Assembly: GCA_031276865.1 (NCBI GenBank)
Contig: JAISMF010000078.1
Coordinates: 1-64,000 of the forward strand
Source of the DNA: Deltaproteobacteria bacterium
GTDB taxonomy: Bacteria > Desulfobacterota > Desulfarculia > Adiutricales > Adiutricaceae
Direction: 5' to 3'
DNA length: 64,000 bases
Within the stretch, counting starts at the first letter, position 1. Each line of letters opens with the position of its first letter. Below the pieces are notes generated by a model that was given only the letters and a program-made list of their open reading frames with translations, was not told where the DNA came from and ran no database searches. Position numbers and translations under genes: made by a program. This document shows positions 7,193 through 16,013 of this stretch, piece after piece.

Positions 7193-9967
7193 TCAACATT
7201 TTAAGCCATAATTTTTCAAACTCCACATTTTTTTTTTACTTTTAATATCTTTATTATCTACAAAGTGTTTATACATCTCCATCAGTTCGGCAACTATTTT
7301 TTCTTCAGAAAAACATTTAATGTCGAATTTATATGCTTTCATAACGTCTCTGTCAAGATTTTGATGCGCTTTTAAAAGTTTATCCGGCATTGCCAATGGA
7401 TCATAAAGATCCGCCAGAGAATGATCTGGAAATTGTTCACGTACCTCGAGAATATTTTTTGCGGATGATTCTATGTGAATTCTCTGTTTCTCAGTTGTAT
7501 CAGGCCATATGAAATTATTGTAAACAATATGGTTCGAATAACGGTAATCAGTTCTCATTCGACCGCAAACCAATCTTACCCAAGCCATATGCACATTTGA
7601 AGTCAGCACCCCGAAGTGATATAATGTCGCGCTAGGAATTATTTTTACAAGGTTGCTGCATAGCGCCTCTGGAGTAAGAAATCCTATAGGGATATATCTC
7701 CTGCGTTCAGATGACACCTCTGGAATGATAATATAGTTTGATGCGGGGCAATTTTCCTGATTAAAAGATAAAGGTTTTTGAGCAAGTTTGCGTGTTATAG
7801 GACTTTTGCTCGCAAGCCTAAATATTTGTACAGCTTCGACTCGTTTCATGACTTCAGGCATTTTTCTTAATTCAGTAGGTGGACAATTTTTTAAAAATAA
7901 ACAATAGCGGGTATAACCATTAATGAATTCATCAGCGCCTATCCACGGACGGAACCAGGCGGCGGCCCGAGGTTCTTTAATTAAAAATTGATCTTTCTCA
8001 TCTTTTGTAAACAGATAGTTGCCATTGTCAATAGGTTGATTTCCCATAGATATTTCAGGTACATCACAAATAGGCTTCAAGCGAGTTTCTATAAAAATAT
8101 CAGGAGCATCGACAAGATAAGGATTAATATGCTTTGCAACTATTTTTGTGTCATCTTCATAAATAATTCGCTTGCTTTTACTGGTTTGTGATGAAAATCC
8201 AACTATTACACAATTAACTGTAGCTTGGCCTCGCGCTTCGTTGCTCCATCTAAATGTCCGCCATGCGAAATCAATATTAATTCCAAAATCTTCAATTAGA
8301 GGTCTAAACAATACTGCTACCTGTTCACCCTGTGTAATAGAATTAGTGGAAACGAACGCCGCCCGGATGTTTGTATTTTTTATATAATGAGCCGCTTTGA
8401 AATACCATCCCGCGACATAATCAAGCATAGCCGCTCTTTTCACGGTATTATCGGATTTATCTTTACAAATTAGGACGATATCGGCACGCTGCGAATCATT
8501 TTGTAGCTTTGAGCCGATGAAAGGCGGATTGCCCATTATGTACGACAATTCATCAATCGGAATTATTTCCTTCCAGTCAAGCCGGAGAGCGTTACCGCAG
8601 ATTATTGTGGCGCTCTTAGTCAGCGGGAGTCGTGTGAAGTTTTGACCTAAATTTTGCGAAACCAGCATATTCATCTGGTGATCCATCAGCCACATTCCAA
8701 CTTGAGATATTTGACACGGATATTCCTCCAGTTCAATACCATAAAATTGTTCCACGCCCACTTTAAGTTCCATATGAATGTCAAACTTTCTTAAATGGGA
8801 AGTAGTAATTTTCATCTTTAATACTTCCAGCTCCAAACGCCTCAGTTCACGGTATGCGATTATAAGAAAATTACCGCACCCGCAGGCGGGATCAAGAAAT
8901 TTCAGTTGACTGATTTTATCATGGAATTTTGGCAGCCATTCTTTAGATGATTTCACATGTTCGAATTCATTCCACAGCTCATTCATGAATAGAGTATTTA
9001 TGAGTTTAAGCATATTTTTCTCAGATGTGTAATGAGCTCCAAGCATACGCCGTTTGTGTTTATCCATGACTCCCTGGAACATAGCTCCGAATATAGCCGG
9101 ACTTATCCCGCTCCAATCAAATAAAGCGCAGTCTATGAGAATTTTCCGCGTTTTAGCGTCAAAATCAGCCAGATGAAGAGCGTCTTTAAAAAGATTGCCG
9201 TTTATATATTTGGATGACTTCAATACATCAGTCAGAAGAGTGTGGTTGATACGTTCTTCTTCAGATAGATTTAAAACATGAAATAATTGTTGAATCCGAA
9301 ACGAAAAATCAGATCCGTCCGATTTGGATTTTTCTAAGTAATTTTTGAAGTTATCTTCCGGAAAAATACCTGAATGTTCGGCAAATAAGCAATAAAGAAA
9401 TCTCACTAGATATATTTCCAATTCATGCTTTTCATAGCCATGACTTTTCAGCTGATCATGAAGCAAAGCCATTTTTTCCGCGGCTTTAACGTTTAGCTCT
9501 ATTGGATCATCTTGTTTATGTTCTACCGTATAACCTGCTATATTTGAAAATTTTTGTATATATTCACGAAGTATTTTTGTTTTAAATTTCCATTTTTGAT
9601 TTGTTGAACGGCGGTAAAGCCGCATATTCTCAAAATCACATACGAGCCAAATGTCAGGCATATCTTCTGGCTGTAGATTTCGCATATGATTTTTTAGCTG
9701 TAAATACGCCTGATCAAGATCTTTGCCTTTAGACTTCATCTCTATGGCAATATTTTTTTTCCATAGATAGTCTATATAACGCTCAGAATTATCAGTTGTA
9801 TAAACTTTATACTCAAACCCGCCATCCAATTCGGGATTTTCAACACCGAATACATTAAGCAGATCCTTGATAAACATCTGGGATTGAGATTCCTCGCTAT
9901 GCGCTGATTCCCAACGTTTTGAGAATGTGGCGGCTCTGGATTGTATTTCTTCCCAGGAAAGACGCAT
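7193..9967 (-). CDS. MmeI-like (type IIL) restriction-modification fusion enzyme
   Basis: 924 residues, close to the roughly 920 of MmeI. The order of parts matches that family. An N-terminal PD-(D/E)xK nuclease has D66 in YIDYLW and E76-x-K78 in IAIEMKSKG. A helical connector follows. An adenine-N6 methyltransferase carries LDPACGCGNF (about 358-367, SAM binding) and MGNPPFIGS (about 478-486, catalytic NPPF). The C-terminal third is a likely target-recognition domain. Such enzymes cut and methylate with one polypeptide and need no separate subunits, and none is present. The ATG is preceded by AAGGG. The gene is AT-rich and next to the MNT/HEPN module, consistent with a small defence island. 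It appears intact. Confidence 0.87.
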   Translation of the reverse strand: MRLSWEEIQSRAATFSKRWESAHSEESQSQMFIKDLLNVFGVENPELDGGFEYKVYTTDNSERYIDYLWKKNIAIEMKSKGKDLDQAYLQLKNHMRNLQPEDMPDIWLVCDFENMRLYRRSTNQKWKFKTKILREYIQKFSNIAGYTVEHKQDDPIELNVKAAEKMALLHDQLKSHGYEKHELEIYLVRFLYCLFAEHSGIFPEDNFKNYLEKSKSDGSDFSFRIQQLFHVLNLSEEERINHTLLTDVLKSSKYINGNLFKDALHLADFDAKTRKILIDCALFDWSGISPAIFGAMFQGVMDKHKRRMLGAHYTSEKNMLKLINTLFMNELWNEFEHVKSSKEWLPKFHDKISQLKFLDPACGCGNFLIIAYRELRRLELEVLKMKITTSHLRKFDIHMELKVGVEQFYGIELEEYPCQISQVGMWLMDHQMNMLVSQNLGQNFTRLPLTKSATIICGNALRLDWKEIIPIDELSYIMGNPPFIGSKLQNDSQRADIVLICKDKSDNTVKRAAMLDYVAGWYFKAAHYIKNTNIRAAFVSTNSITQGEQVAVLFRPLIEDFGINIDFAWRTFRWSNEARGQATVNCVIVGFSSQTSKSKRIIYEDDTKIVAKHINPYLVDAPDIFIETRLKPICDVPEISMGNQPIDNGNYLFTKDEKDQFLIKEPRAAAWFRPWIGADEFINGYTRYCLFLKNCPPTELRKMPEVMKRVEAVQIFRLASKSPITRKLAQKPLSFNQENCPASNYIIIPEVSSERRRYIPIGFLTPEALCSNLVKIIPSATLYHFGVLTSNVHMAWVRLVCGRMRTDYRYSNHIVYNNFIWPDTTEKQRIHIESSAKNILEVREQFPDHSLADLYDPLAMPDKLLKAHQNLDRDVMKAYKFDIKCFSEEKIVAELMEMYKHFVDNKDIKSKKKMWSLKNYGLKC

Positions 9968-10723
9968 AGATATACCCTTGATTTTCGATGCGATACTGCT
10001 TTTTTTTGCGAAAAACCGGGATGAGTAATGCTCTAATAATTATCACAATTAATTATTTTTCATTAGCGAAAATAATAATTAAGAATTCTAACGGAACTAG
10101 ATGGTTTTGTCAAAAAAAACAAGTGGAAAGGTGGAAACTCTTATGTATGCGGAGGTATCGGTTTCAGGCGCCGATGTTATCAGACCGGATCCGGCGTCAC
10201 CGTGTGGACGGTCGGTCAGGATGATTCGGTTCAAGTTATGACTGAAATATGTTAAATCCAGAAACGCTTCACCCAAGCCGCGCGGATTTTTTTACGCATG
10301 TCTTTTTTGAATTTCAGACGAATGAGGCGAATGCCGCTTCAAACTGTCTTATCGTCGTGGCGGGACAAGGGCTCGAAACGGTTATATTTAAATCTTTTCC
10401 ACCGACATCCTCTCCCGCTCATCCTTTTCAATAAGCGGTCGTCCGAACTTAACTCTCCGGGATATGCCAACGGAGATTCATTTTCGACCTGCGTAATAGC
10501 GCTTTCTCTAAATTAATAACCGCGCTTCGCTTCTTTGTAGACATTTTATTTACCAAGATGTTTTCAATTTAAGGTTCCGCCGTAAACACGGGATCGGCCG
10601 CGCCGCCTTTAGAAAGCCGATTGTTTGACGTGGGGCGGGCCATGGATCTTAGGGACGGATCTAAACCTGGCTTTTAAATCCTTTCGGCGGCGCCCCGAAG
10701 GAAGCGGCGTCTTTTTCGGGGCT
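9968..10723. other. AT-rich non-coding segment at the right end of the island
   Basis: About 750 bp with no convincing gene. Short ORFs lack ribosome-binding sites and resemble no family I know. It includes the second TAAACACGGGATC (10583-10595). Composition returns to GC-rich after about 10560, marking the island edge. Decayed mobile DNA is the likeliest content. Confidence 0.5.
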
Positions 10724-11992
10724 TCACACCCTGTCTTTGAGGTAGGACCACAGCTGGAAGGCGGCGAGGGCCCGAGCCCTTTCCGTTAAAGTGCCGGAGG
10801 GGCCCACGAGCGGGGTCACCTGGAAGAACTGGCCGTCCGAGCGGTTTTTTCCCAGCCACTTCTCCTTTTCGCTGTTTAAGAGGATGTGGGTGAGCGCGTT
10901 TAGCCGCTCCTCGTTTTCCCCGAAGCCCGGGATTATGTTCGCGCTCTCCCGGCTGGGGCCCGGTCTTTGGCAGGAGAGGCTTAAAACCAGGGTGGCGCCC
11001 TCGTGGTAGAGGTAGTCCTGGGCCAAATTGCTCCTAAGCGGCCCGAAGGGCAAGGTCACCGCCCCGGCGGAGTTCTCCGGAGGGAGCAGGGTTAAAAGCC
11101 TCTGGGCGAAGAGCCCGGAGGTGAGGGAGTCGATGACGCCCAGCTTGTAGCCCTTGCGGACGAGCAGGCGCGCGATGCTCCCTAAAAGCCCCGCCTCGCC
11201 TTCGCCGGCGTAGTGTGAGCCCAGGCGGTTTTCAATTTCGGAAAGGAGGGGCCCGGCGATGACCCGGGCCTCCTCCTCGTTATTGGCCTCCACCGTCACC
11301 CGCACCAAAGTCTCGTAGAGGCCGGCGCTTAAGCCGATGGAGGGGTTTTGAGAGCGGGCGGTTAGATCGGCGAGCAAGGCGTCCACCCTCCCCTCGCCCA
11401 GGCCCGCGGCCGCGAGGGTGTAGCTCTGGATCCTCCTTATCCTCTCCGGGAAGGTCTCGTAAATGAGCCGCCGCATGGCGCTCTGGGCCAGAAACCTGGC
11501 CTCCTGGGGGACCCCGGGAAGGAAGACCGAGAGGCGGCCCTTCTCCTTCATGGCGAAGGCCGGAGCCGTGCCCCGGGGGTTGGAGACGGGGATGGCCCCC
11601 TCCGGGAGCCAGGCCTGGCGGAAGTTGTTGGGGGGCATGGGAAAACCCCGGGCGCTCATGTAGGCCCGGATGTCGTCCTCCAGGCTCCGGTGGTAGACCA
11701 TGGGCCGTTCGAAGGCCCGGGAGGCCGCGAGGCGGGTGAAGTCGTCCTCGGTGGGGCCCAGGCCTCCGGTCACCACCACCAGCTCGTAGCGTTCCCGGGC
11801 GCTTTTAAGGCGCCGGACGAGCTCGTCTAGGTCGTCCGGGACGCAGAGGTGCGAGCGCGCCAAAACGCCCAGATCCCTTAAAAGCCTCGCGAGATACGGG
11901 GCGTTGGAGTCCACCGTGCTCCCCAGGATGAGCTCGGTGCCGGTGGAGATGAGCTTGGCCGTGACGGGCCGGGAGTTGGAGGCTGGGGGCAT
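10724..11992 (-). CDS. CinA-family protein with divergent C-terminal amidase domain
   Basis: 422 residues. The N-terminal half (about 1-170) is a molybdopterin-binding-like CinA/COG1058 domain with STGTELILGSTVDSN and VVTGGLGPTEDD. A linker domain follows to about 250. The C-terminal part corresponds to the PncC nicotinamide-nucleotide amidohydrolase domain, but its usual AESCTGG-type motif reads IDSLTSG (about 275) and the rest is poorly conserved. CinA/PncC enzymes recycle NMN by deamidation and the N-terminal domain can act on ADP-ribose; the activity of this divergent copy is uncertain. It lies downstream of the sensor kinase gene on the same strand, 158 bp away. Confidence 0.85.
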   Translation of the reverse strand: MPPASNSRPVTAKLISTGTELILGSTVDSNAPYLARLLRDLGVLARSHLCVPDDLDELVRRLKSARERYELVVVTGGLGPTEDDFTRLAASRAFERPMVYHRSLEDDIRAYMSARGFPMPPNNFRQAWLPEGAIPVSNPRGTAPAFAMKEKGRLSVFLPGVPQEARFLAQSAMRRLIYETFPERIRRIQSYTLAAAGLGEGRVDALLADLTARSQNPSIGLSAGLYETLVRVTVEANNEEEARVIAGPLLSEIENRLGSHYAGEGEAGLLGSIARLLVRKGYKLGVIDSLTSGLFAQRLLTLLPPENSAGAVTLPFGPLRSNLAQDYLYHEGATLVLSLSCQRPGPSRESANIIPGFGENEERLNALTHILLNSEKEKWLGKNRSDGQFFQVTPLVGPSGTLTERARALAAFQLWSYLKDRV

Positions 11993-12150
11993 CTTTATTC
12001 CGGGAGGCTTTATTTATTAAGCCTTAAGAAACCGGGAGGGCTTCGGCGCGGCCGGGGGGCGCGGGCGGGGGGGAGGGATTGGAAAAACGGGGAAAGGAGC
12101 GCCGGGGTTGGAAAGGGGCGGCTTCCCGCTCCCTTGGCTCTCATTTATTA

Positions 12151-14277
12151 TCAGCCGGGCTGCCGGTAGGGGAGGGTCACGGTGATCACCGTGCCCCGGG
12201 GGACGTTGTCCTCCGCCCGCACGAAGCCGCCGTGGTCGTTCACGATGGTTCGGACGATGGAGAGCCCAAGTCCCTGGCCGCCGGTGGCGGATTTGGCGTG
12301 GGGCTCGAAGAGCTTGTCCTTCACCTCCCGGGGGAGCCCCGGGCCGTCGTCGGCGATTTCGAGCTCCACCCCCACCAGGCTGTCCCGGCCCACCCGGGTT
12401 TCCACGCGGCCGCCCTCCTTCAGGGCGGCCGCGGCGTTGGCGTAGAGGTTGGTGAGGACCCTGCCCATCTGCTCGGGGTCGAAGAAAAAACGGCCCGGGT
12501 CCTCCCGCACGTCCAGGGTGAACTCTATTTTGGGGTGCGAATGCCGAAACAGGGAGAGGGAGTCCTCCACCGTCTTGAGGAAATCCGCCGGCCTGGGGCT
12601 AACGCGGGGGAGGCGGGCGAACTCCGAGAACTCGTTTACCAGGTTCCGCATGACCTCCACCTGGCGGATGATGACCGAGACGCACTCCACAAAGACCTTG
12701 CGGTCGTTTTCATCCTCCATTTTGGCTAGGAAGCGGCGTTCCAGGCGCTGGGCCGCGAGGGACACCGGGGTCAGGGGGTTTTTTATCTCGTGGGCGATGC
12801 GTTTGGCCACCTCCCTCCAGGCGGCCAGCCTCTGGGCCTTCTCCAGATCGGATATGTCGTCGAAGCTCACGAGCCAGCCGATGGACTCCCCCTCCTCGCC
12901 CTTGAGGGGGGCGCGGCGCGCCGACAGGCTCAAAGCCGTTCCCCCCGGAAGCTCCAGGAAGATCCGGGCCGGAGCCCCGGGGGCCACGGCCTCCAGGCGT
13001 CTTTGGAGCTCCCGGGCCCGCGGGGGGACCCCCTCTTCGAAATCCTCCCGGGAGAGCCGGAGCATCTTCAGCGCGGCCTCGTTCGCGGTCCGGACCTTCT
13101 CCGAACCGTCCAGGACCAAGACCCCCGAGGAGACCTCCCTTAAGACGGTCTCCACGAAGCGCCGCCTCTGGTCCAGCATCTGGTAGCTCTCCTTTAGATC
13201 CCGGGTCATGAGGTTGAAGGCCGTCACCAGCTGGGCCATCTCCCCGGACTGGTGGAGGGGCTTGAGCTGGAACTCCAGATCCCCCTGGGCCACCCTCTGG
13301 GTGCCCTCCACCAGCTCTTTGACCGGCGCCGCGAGGGATCTGGCCAGGTTGCTCCCTATCCAGATGGAGAGGAAGACCGCGATCAAGGTGACGGCGGCGA
13401 GCGAGGTGAGCTGGGTCACCCGAAAGGGCCTCTCGATTCCCAGCGCCGCCCGGTAGCGTTCCAGCTCGGTCTCCAGCGAGGCGAGGCTCCGCTCCCCGGC
13501 GCCCCCGCCCGAGCTGGCCCCGAGGAGGAAGCCGCCCCCCGGAAGGGGGGCCGCCAGACGCCCGGACAGTTCCCCGAGAGGCGGGGGGGGCTCCCCTTCC
13601 GCCTCCAGGGCGATCCCTTGGAAGGCCTTCGGGTCCGCCGGAGGGGGAGGGGGGCTTTCCGGATCGTGGGCGGACATGATCAGATCCCCCCCGGGGCCGT
13701 ACCACTCCAGGGAGTCCAGACCCGCCTCCTCTCTCAGTTTTTCGAGCTCCCCGGCGTCCCTGGGGGGGCCCTCCCTTTGAAAGGCGTCCCGGGCCCGGTT
13801 AGTTCGCGAGCTTAAAAGCTCCCCCTCCCTTTCCGCCGCGCCGCGGGCCACGGAAAGCGAGCTCTCCAGGGCGTCGCGCAGGGCCGTTCCGAACCAGGTG
13901 TCGCGGTCCTGGCCGGTGAGGAGGTAGGCGAAGTAGAAGATTAAAAGGGTGGGGATGAGGGAGAGGCTGATAAAGGAGACCACCATCTTGGTCTGCAAAC
14001 TCCCGTAATCCTGGCGCTCGAAGAAGATCCGGTAGAGGCCCCTCAAGATCAGGTAGAGGAGGAAGGTGAGGATCAAAACCGAGAAGTTGATGCTCACCAG
14101 GGTCACGACCCCCTGGTTGGAGGAGAGGCCCGGGCCCAGGTTTAAAAGTTTGCGCTGGACCGCCACCAAGAGGATGAGGCCGAGAACGGAGGCTAAAAGG
14201 AGGGCCGTTTGGCGTTTTTTCAGCCTGTTCCGGTCGTCCTTCTCCGTTCGTCCTCCTCCGGATCCGCCGTCCGTCAT
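12151..14277 (-). CDS. NtrY-type membrane sensor histidine kinase
   Basis: 708 residues; the ATG is preceded by GGAGG. Hydrophobic segments occur at about 23-41, 58-80, 100-120 and 289-308, with an extracytoplasmic sensor region of about 170 residues between the last two. A HAMP domain follows (about 309-360), then a PAS region (about 375-475), HisKA with phospho-acceptor H496 in IAHEIKNPLTP, and an ATPase domain with N-box NLYANAAAAL, DDGPGLP and GGQGLGLSIV. This architecture is that of NtrY, which with NtrX senses nitrogen or redox status. No NtrX-like response regulator is encoded nearby, so its partner must be elsewhere. The family assignment is firm; the stimulus is not known. Confidence 0.88.
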   Translation of the reverse strand: MTDGGSGGGRTEKDDRNRLKKRQTALLLASVLGLILLVAVQRKLLNLGPGLSSNQGVVTLVSINFSVLILTFLLYLILRGLYRIFFERQDYGSLQTKMVVSFISLSLIPTLLIFYFAYLLTGQDRDTWFGTALRDALESSLSVARGAAEREGELLSSRTNRARDAFQREGPPRDAGELEKLREEAGLDSLEWYGPGGDLIMSAHDPESPPPPPADPKAFQGIALEAEGEPPPPLGELSGRLAAPLPGGGFLLGASSGGGAGERSLASLETELERYRAALGIERPFRVTQLTSLAAVTLIAVFLSIWIGSNLARSLAAPVKELVEGTQRVAQGDLEFQLKPLHQSGEMAQLVTAFNLMTRDLKESYQMLDQRRRFVETVLREVSSGVLVLDGSEKVRTANEAALKMLRLSREDFEEGVPPRARELQRRLEAVAPGAPARIFLELPGGTALSLSARRAPLKGEEGESIGWLVSFDDISDLEKAQRLAAWREVAKRIAHEIKNPLTPVSLAAQRLERRFLAKMEDENDRKVFVECVSVIIRQVEVMRNLVNEFSEFARLPRVSPRPADFLKTVEDSLSLFRHSHPKIEFTLDVREDPGRFFFDPEQMGRVLTNLYANAAAALKEGGRVETRVGRDSLVGVELEIADDGPGLPREVKDKLFEPHAKSATGGQGLGLSIVRTIVNDHGGFVRAEDNVPRGTVITVTLPYRQPG

Positions 14278-14605
14278 CTTCGCGCCTCCGTCCCTTTATC
14301 CCAGTCCCCATCCCGGTAAACCCGGGCGGCGAAAAACGCGTCCGGACCGGACGCGTCCGTTTAGCCCGGGGCGGCTGAAATGCCGGATTGATTGTCATTA
14401 TAGACCGGGAAAGCCGCTGAAACAAGCCGGGTGGACTCCGGGCGACCGGAAGGGGAGGCGGACGCTTTTTTTACAATTTTTTGATTTGAAAAACTGTTCG
14501 TTTTTTCACCGTACCCTTTGGAGAACGGAGGCGGGAAAAAACAAGGGGCGCCAGGTTCCCCGCGAATATTTGGGCCTTGTCGGCGAATATCCAATCCAAG
14601 CTTTC
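14278..14605. other. intergenic region, no gene seen
   Basis: The GC-rich leader of the sensor-kinase gene passes into more AT-rich sequence after about 14465. No RNA gene or ORF with a ribosome-binding site was found. Confidence 0.4.
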
Positions 14606-14735
14606 CGTTAAAGAGTAACGCTTTTTTTCCCGGTAAAGATTAAAGCGCGCCTTTTTCGTTAAAGATTGAAAATTGTTTTCCGATATAGATTGAACATTTC
14701 CGTAAAACGCTCCTATACGATAAAGATTGAACATC
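14606..14735. repeat. five imperfect copies of a CG-n-TAAAGATTGAA motif at about 25-bp spacing
   Basis: Units start at 14606 (CGTTAAAGAGTAAC), 14631 (CGGTAAAGATTAAA), 14657 (CGTTAAAGATTGAA), 14681 (CGATATAGATTGAA) and 14719 (CGATAAAGATTGAA). Spacings are 25, 26, 24 and 38 bp. Several are followed by AACAT and a C/T-rich patch. Such periodic direct repeats between two genes could be protein-binding iterons or a decaying minisatellite. Confidence 0.6.
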
Positions 14736-14880
14736 TCCTTTCCGCAAAATGTCAACCCCCTCTTCATTTTCACGCGGGGCGGATTTTATTTCGCATGGAA
14801 GCGTCCCATGAGGAAAACGGAGGCGTATGGGAAGCGGGGGTTTAGGAAAGGACGGGGCTCGCTGAAAACAGACGGGGATG

Positions 14881-14913
14881 AAAAAAAAGCCCCGGAAAAA
14901 ACATTTCGGGGCT
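14881..14913 (-). terminator. Rho-independent terminator of the OB-fold gene
   Basis: On the minus strand GCCCCG...CGGGGC forms a six-base-pair GC stem followed by eight T residues. It lies 35 bp beyond the stop of the 14948-15364 gene. Confidence 0.85.
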
Positions 14914-14947
14914 TGAAACAAGCGCGCGTCGCGGGTTTATTATACTT

Positions 14948-15364
14948 TTAGTTCAGGGTGTTAAGCCGATCCGCGTCCACCACGATTCCGCCAATGAATT
15001 CCCGGTCGATTTCCCCATGGATCTCGACCTTGGTCTCCGGGTTGACTGTCCTTCCGGCCCAGAGCTTGTCGTCTATGTCCACGGTGATTTCACCGGTGGA
15101 ATCCTTTAAGATGTATTTCTCGTTTCCAACGGAGCGCACGATGTTTCCTTGCAGGATCACCGGGCTGTCGTCTCTGAGCGTCAAGGCCTCCGCCACCGTG
15201 GTGGCCGAAAGACCCGGACCCTGAAAGCCGCCCTGGGCTCCGGGGGCCGCGGGCTGAGGCGGAGCGCCGCTCTGGAATCCCTCCTGGGCGTTCAGGATTC
15301 CGGAGAAGGCGAAGATTACGAAGACGAGGACGGAGGAGCTTAATAGTCCGGTGATTGCGCGCAT
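14948..15364 (-). CDS. secreted YgiW/YdeI-type stress OB-fold protein
   Basis: 138 residues with a clear N-terminal signal peptide (hydrophobic SSSVLVFVIFAFSGIL, cleavage after NAQ likely). A Pro/Gly/Gln-rich spacer follows, then a bacterial OB-fold (BOF) domain from about residue 55, with the family-like order SPVILQGNIV, YILKDSTGEITVDID and VEIHGEID. Members (YgiW, YdeI, NirD-type) are periplasmic and linked to stress or antimicrobial-peptide tolerance through ligand binding rather than catalysis. AAGGAG precedes the ATG. It is a single-gene unit with its own terminator. Confidence 0.85.
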   Translation of the reverse strand: MRAITGLLSSSVLVFVIFAFSGILNAQEGFQSGAPPQPAAPGAQGGFQGPGLSATTVAEALTLRDDSPVILQGNIVRSVGNEKYILKDSTGEITVDIDDKLWAGRTVNPETKVEIHGEIDREFIGGIVVDADRLNTLN

Positions 15365-16013
15365 GAGTTTTCTCCTTGTTGCTGATTATTTATCCGCGGG
15401 CGCCGATGAATCGCATTTTACCAGATTTTTTGCATCCCTGAAACGTTTGTTTAACGCCTAAAAAAATTTTTATCAATATATTGGGGTTTGTTTATAAATC
15501 ATACTATGAAGGAGTTGGAGGATTTCTTCGGAGGTCTTCGGGACCTTTCAGCTTCGAACGCTACATTATAGCGTCCGCATCGGCCGCCGCGCTCCATGAA
15601 AATTATCCGCTTATCATCGTTGCCGGACATACTTAAGCGGCAGAGTCCGCAATTTAAAATCCGTACTGTTTCGCTATTTATTATCCTCGTTTTCTAAAAT
15701 ATTCCCGATATTTTTTTGGCGGTGTATTGTTAGTATTTTCGTAAATATTGTCGCTGATTTTATAAATCCAGTCATTACTTGTATTGTAAATAGTTTTTGT
15801 CAATCACCTCCATGGGTGAATTGACGTCCGCGGAACGATAATGGATAATTTATCTTGTTGATGTCCTTAATGCGGGTGATGAAGGAAACGGTAAAAATTT
15901 TTTTTTCAGACGCGCGAAAATATTACCCCGGCGAATATAATTTAGAACGGTAAAATGAAGTGGTTACCTGAACACATGGTTTTTTTCCAATATTTAACCG
16001 CCGGGGTGATAAC
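15365..16013. other. AT-rich intergenic region before the autotransporter
   Basis: About 650 bp without a supported gene. An in-frame stop (TGA near 15971) separates this region from the autotransporter frame, and no signal-peptide-encoding start could be joined to it. A possible alternative N-terminus begins at an ATG near 15956 in another frame and would need slippage at a T7 run. Confidence 0.45.
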
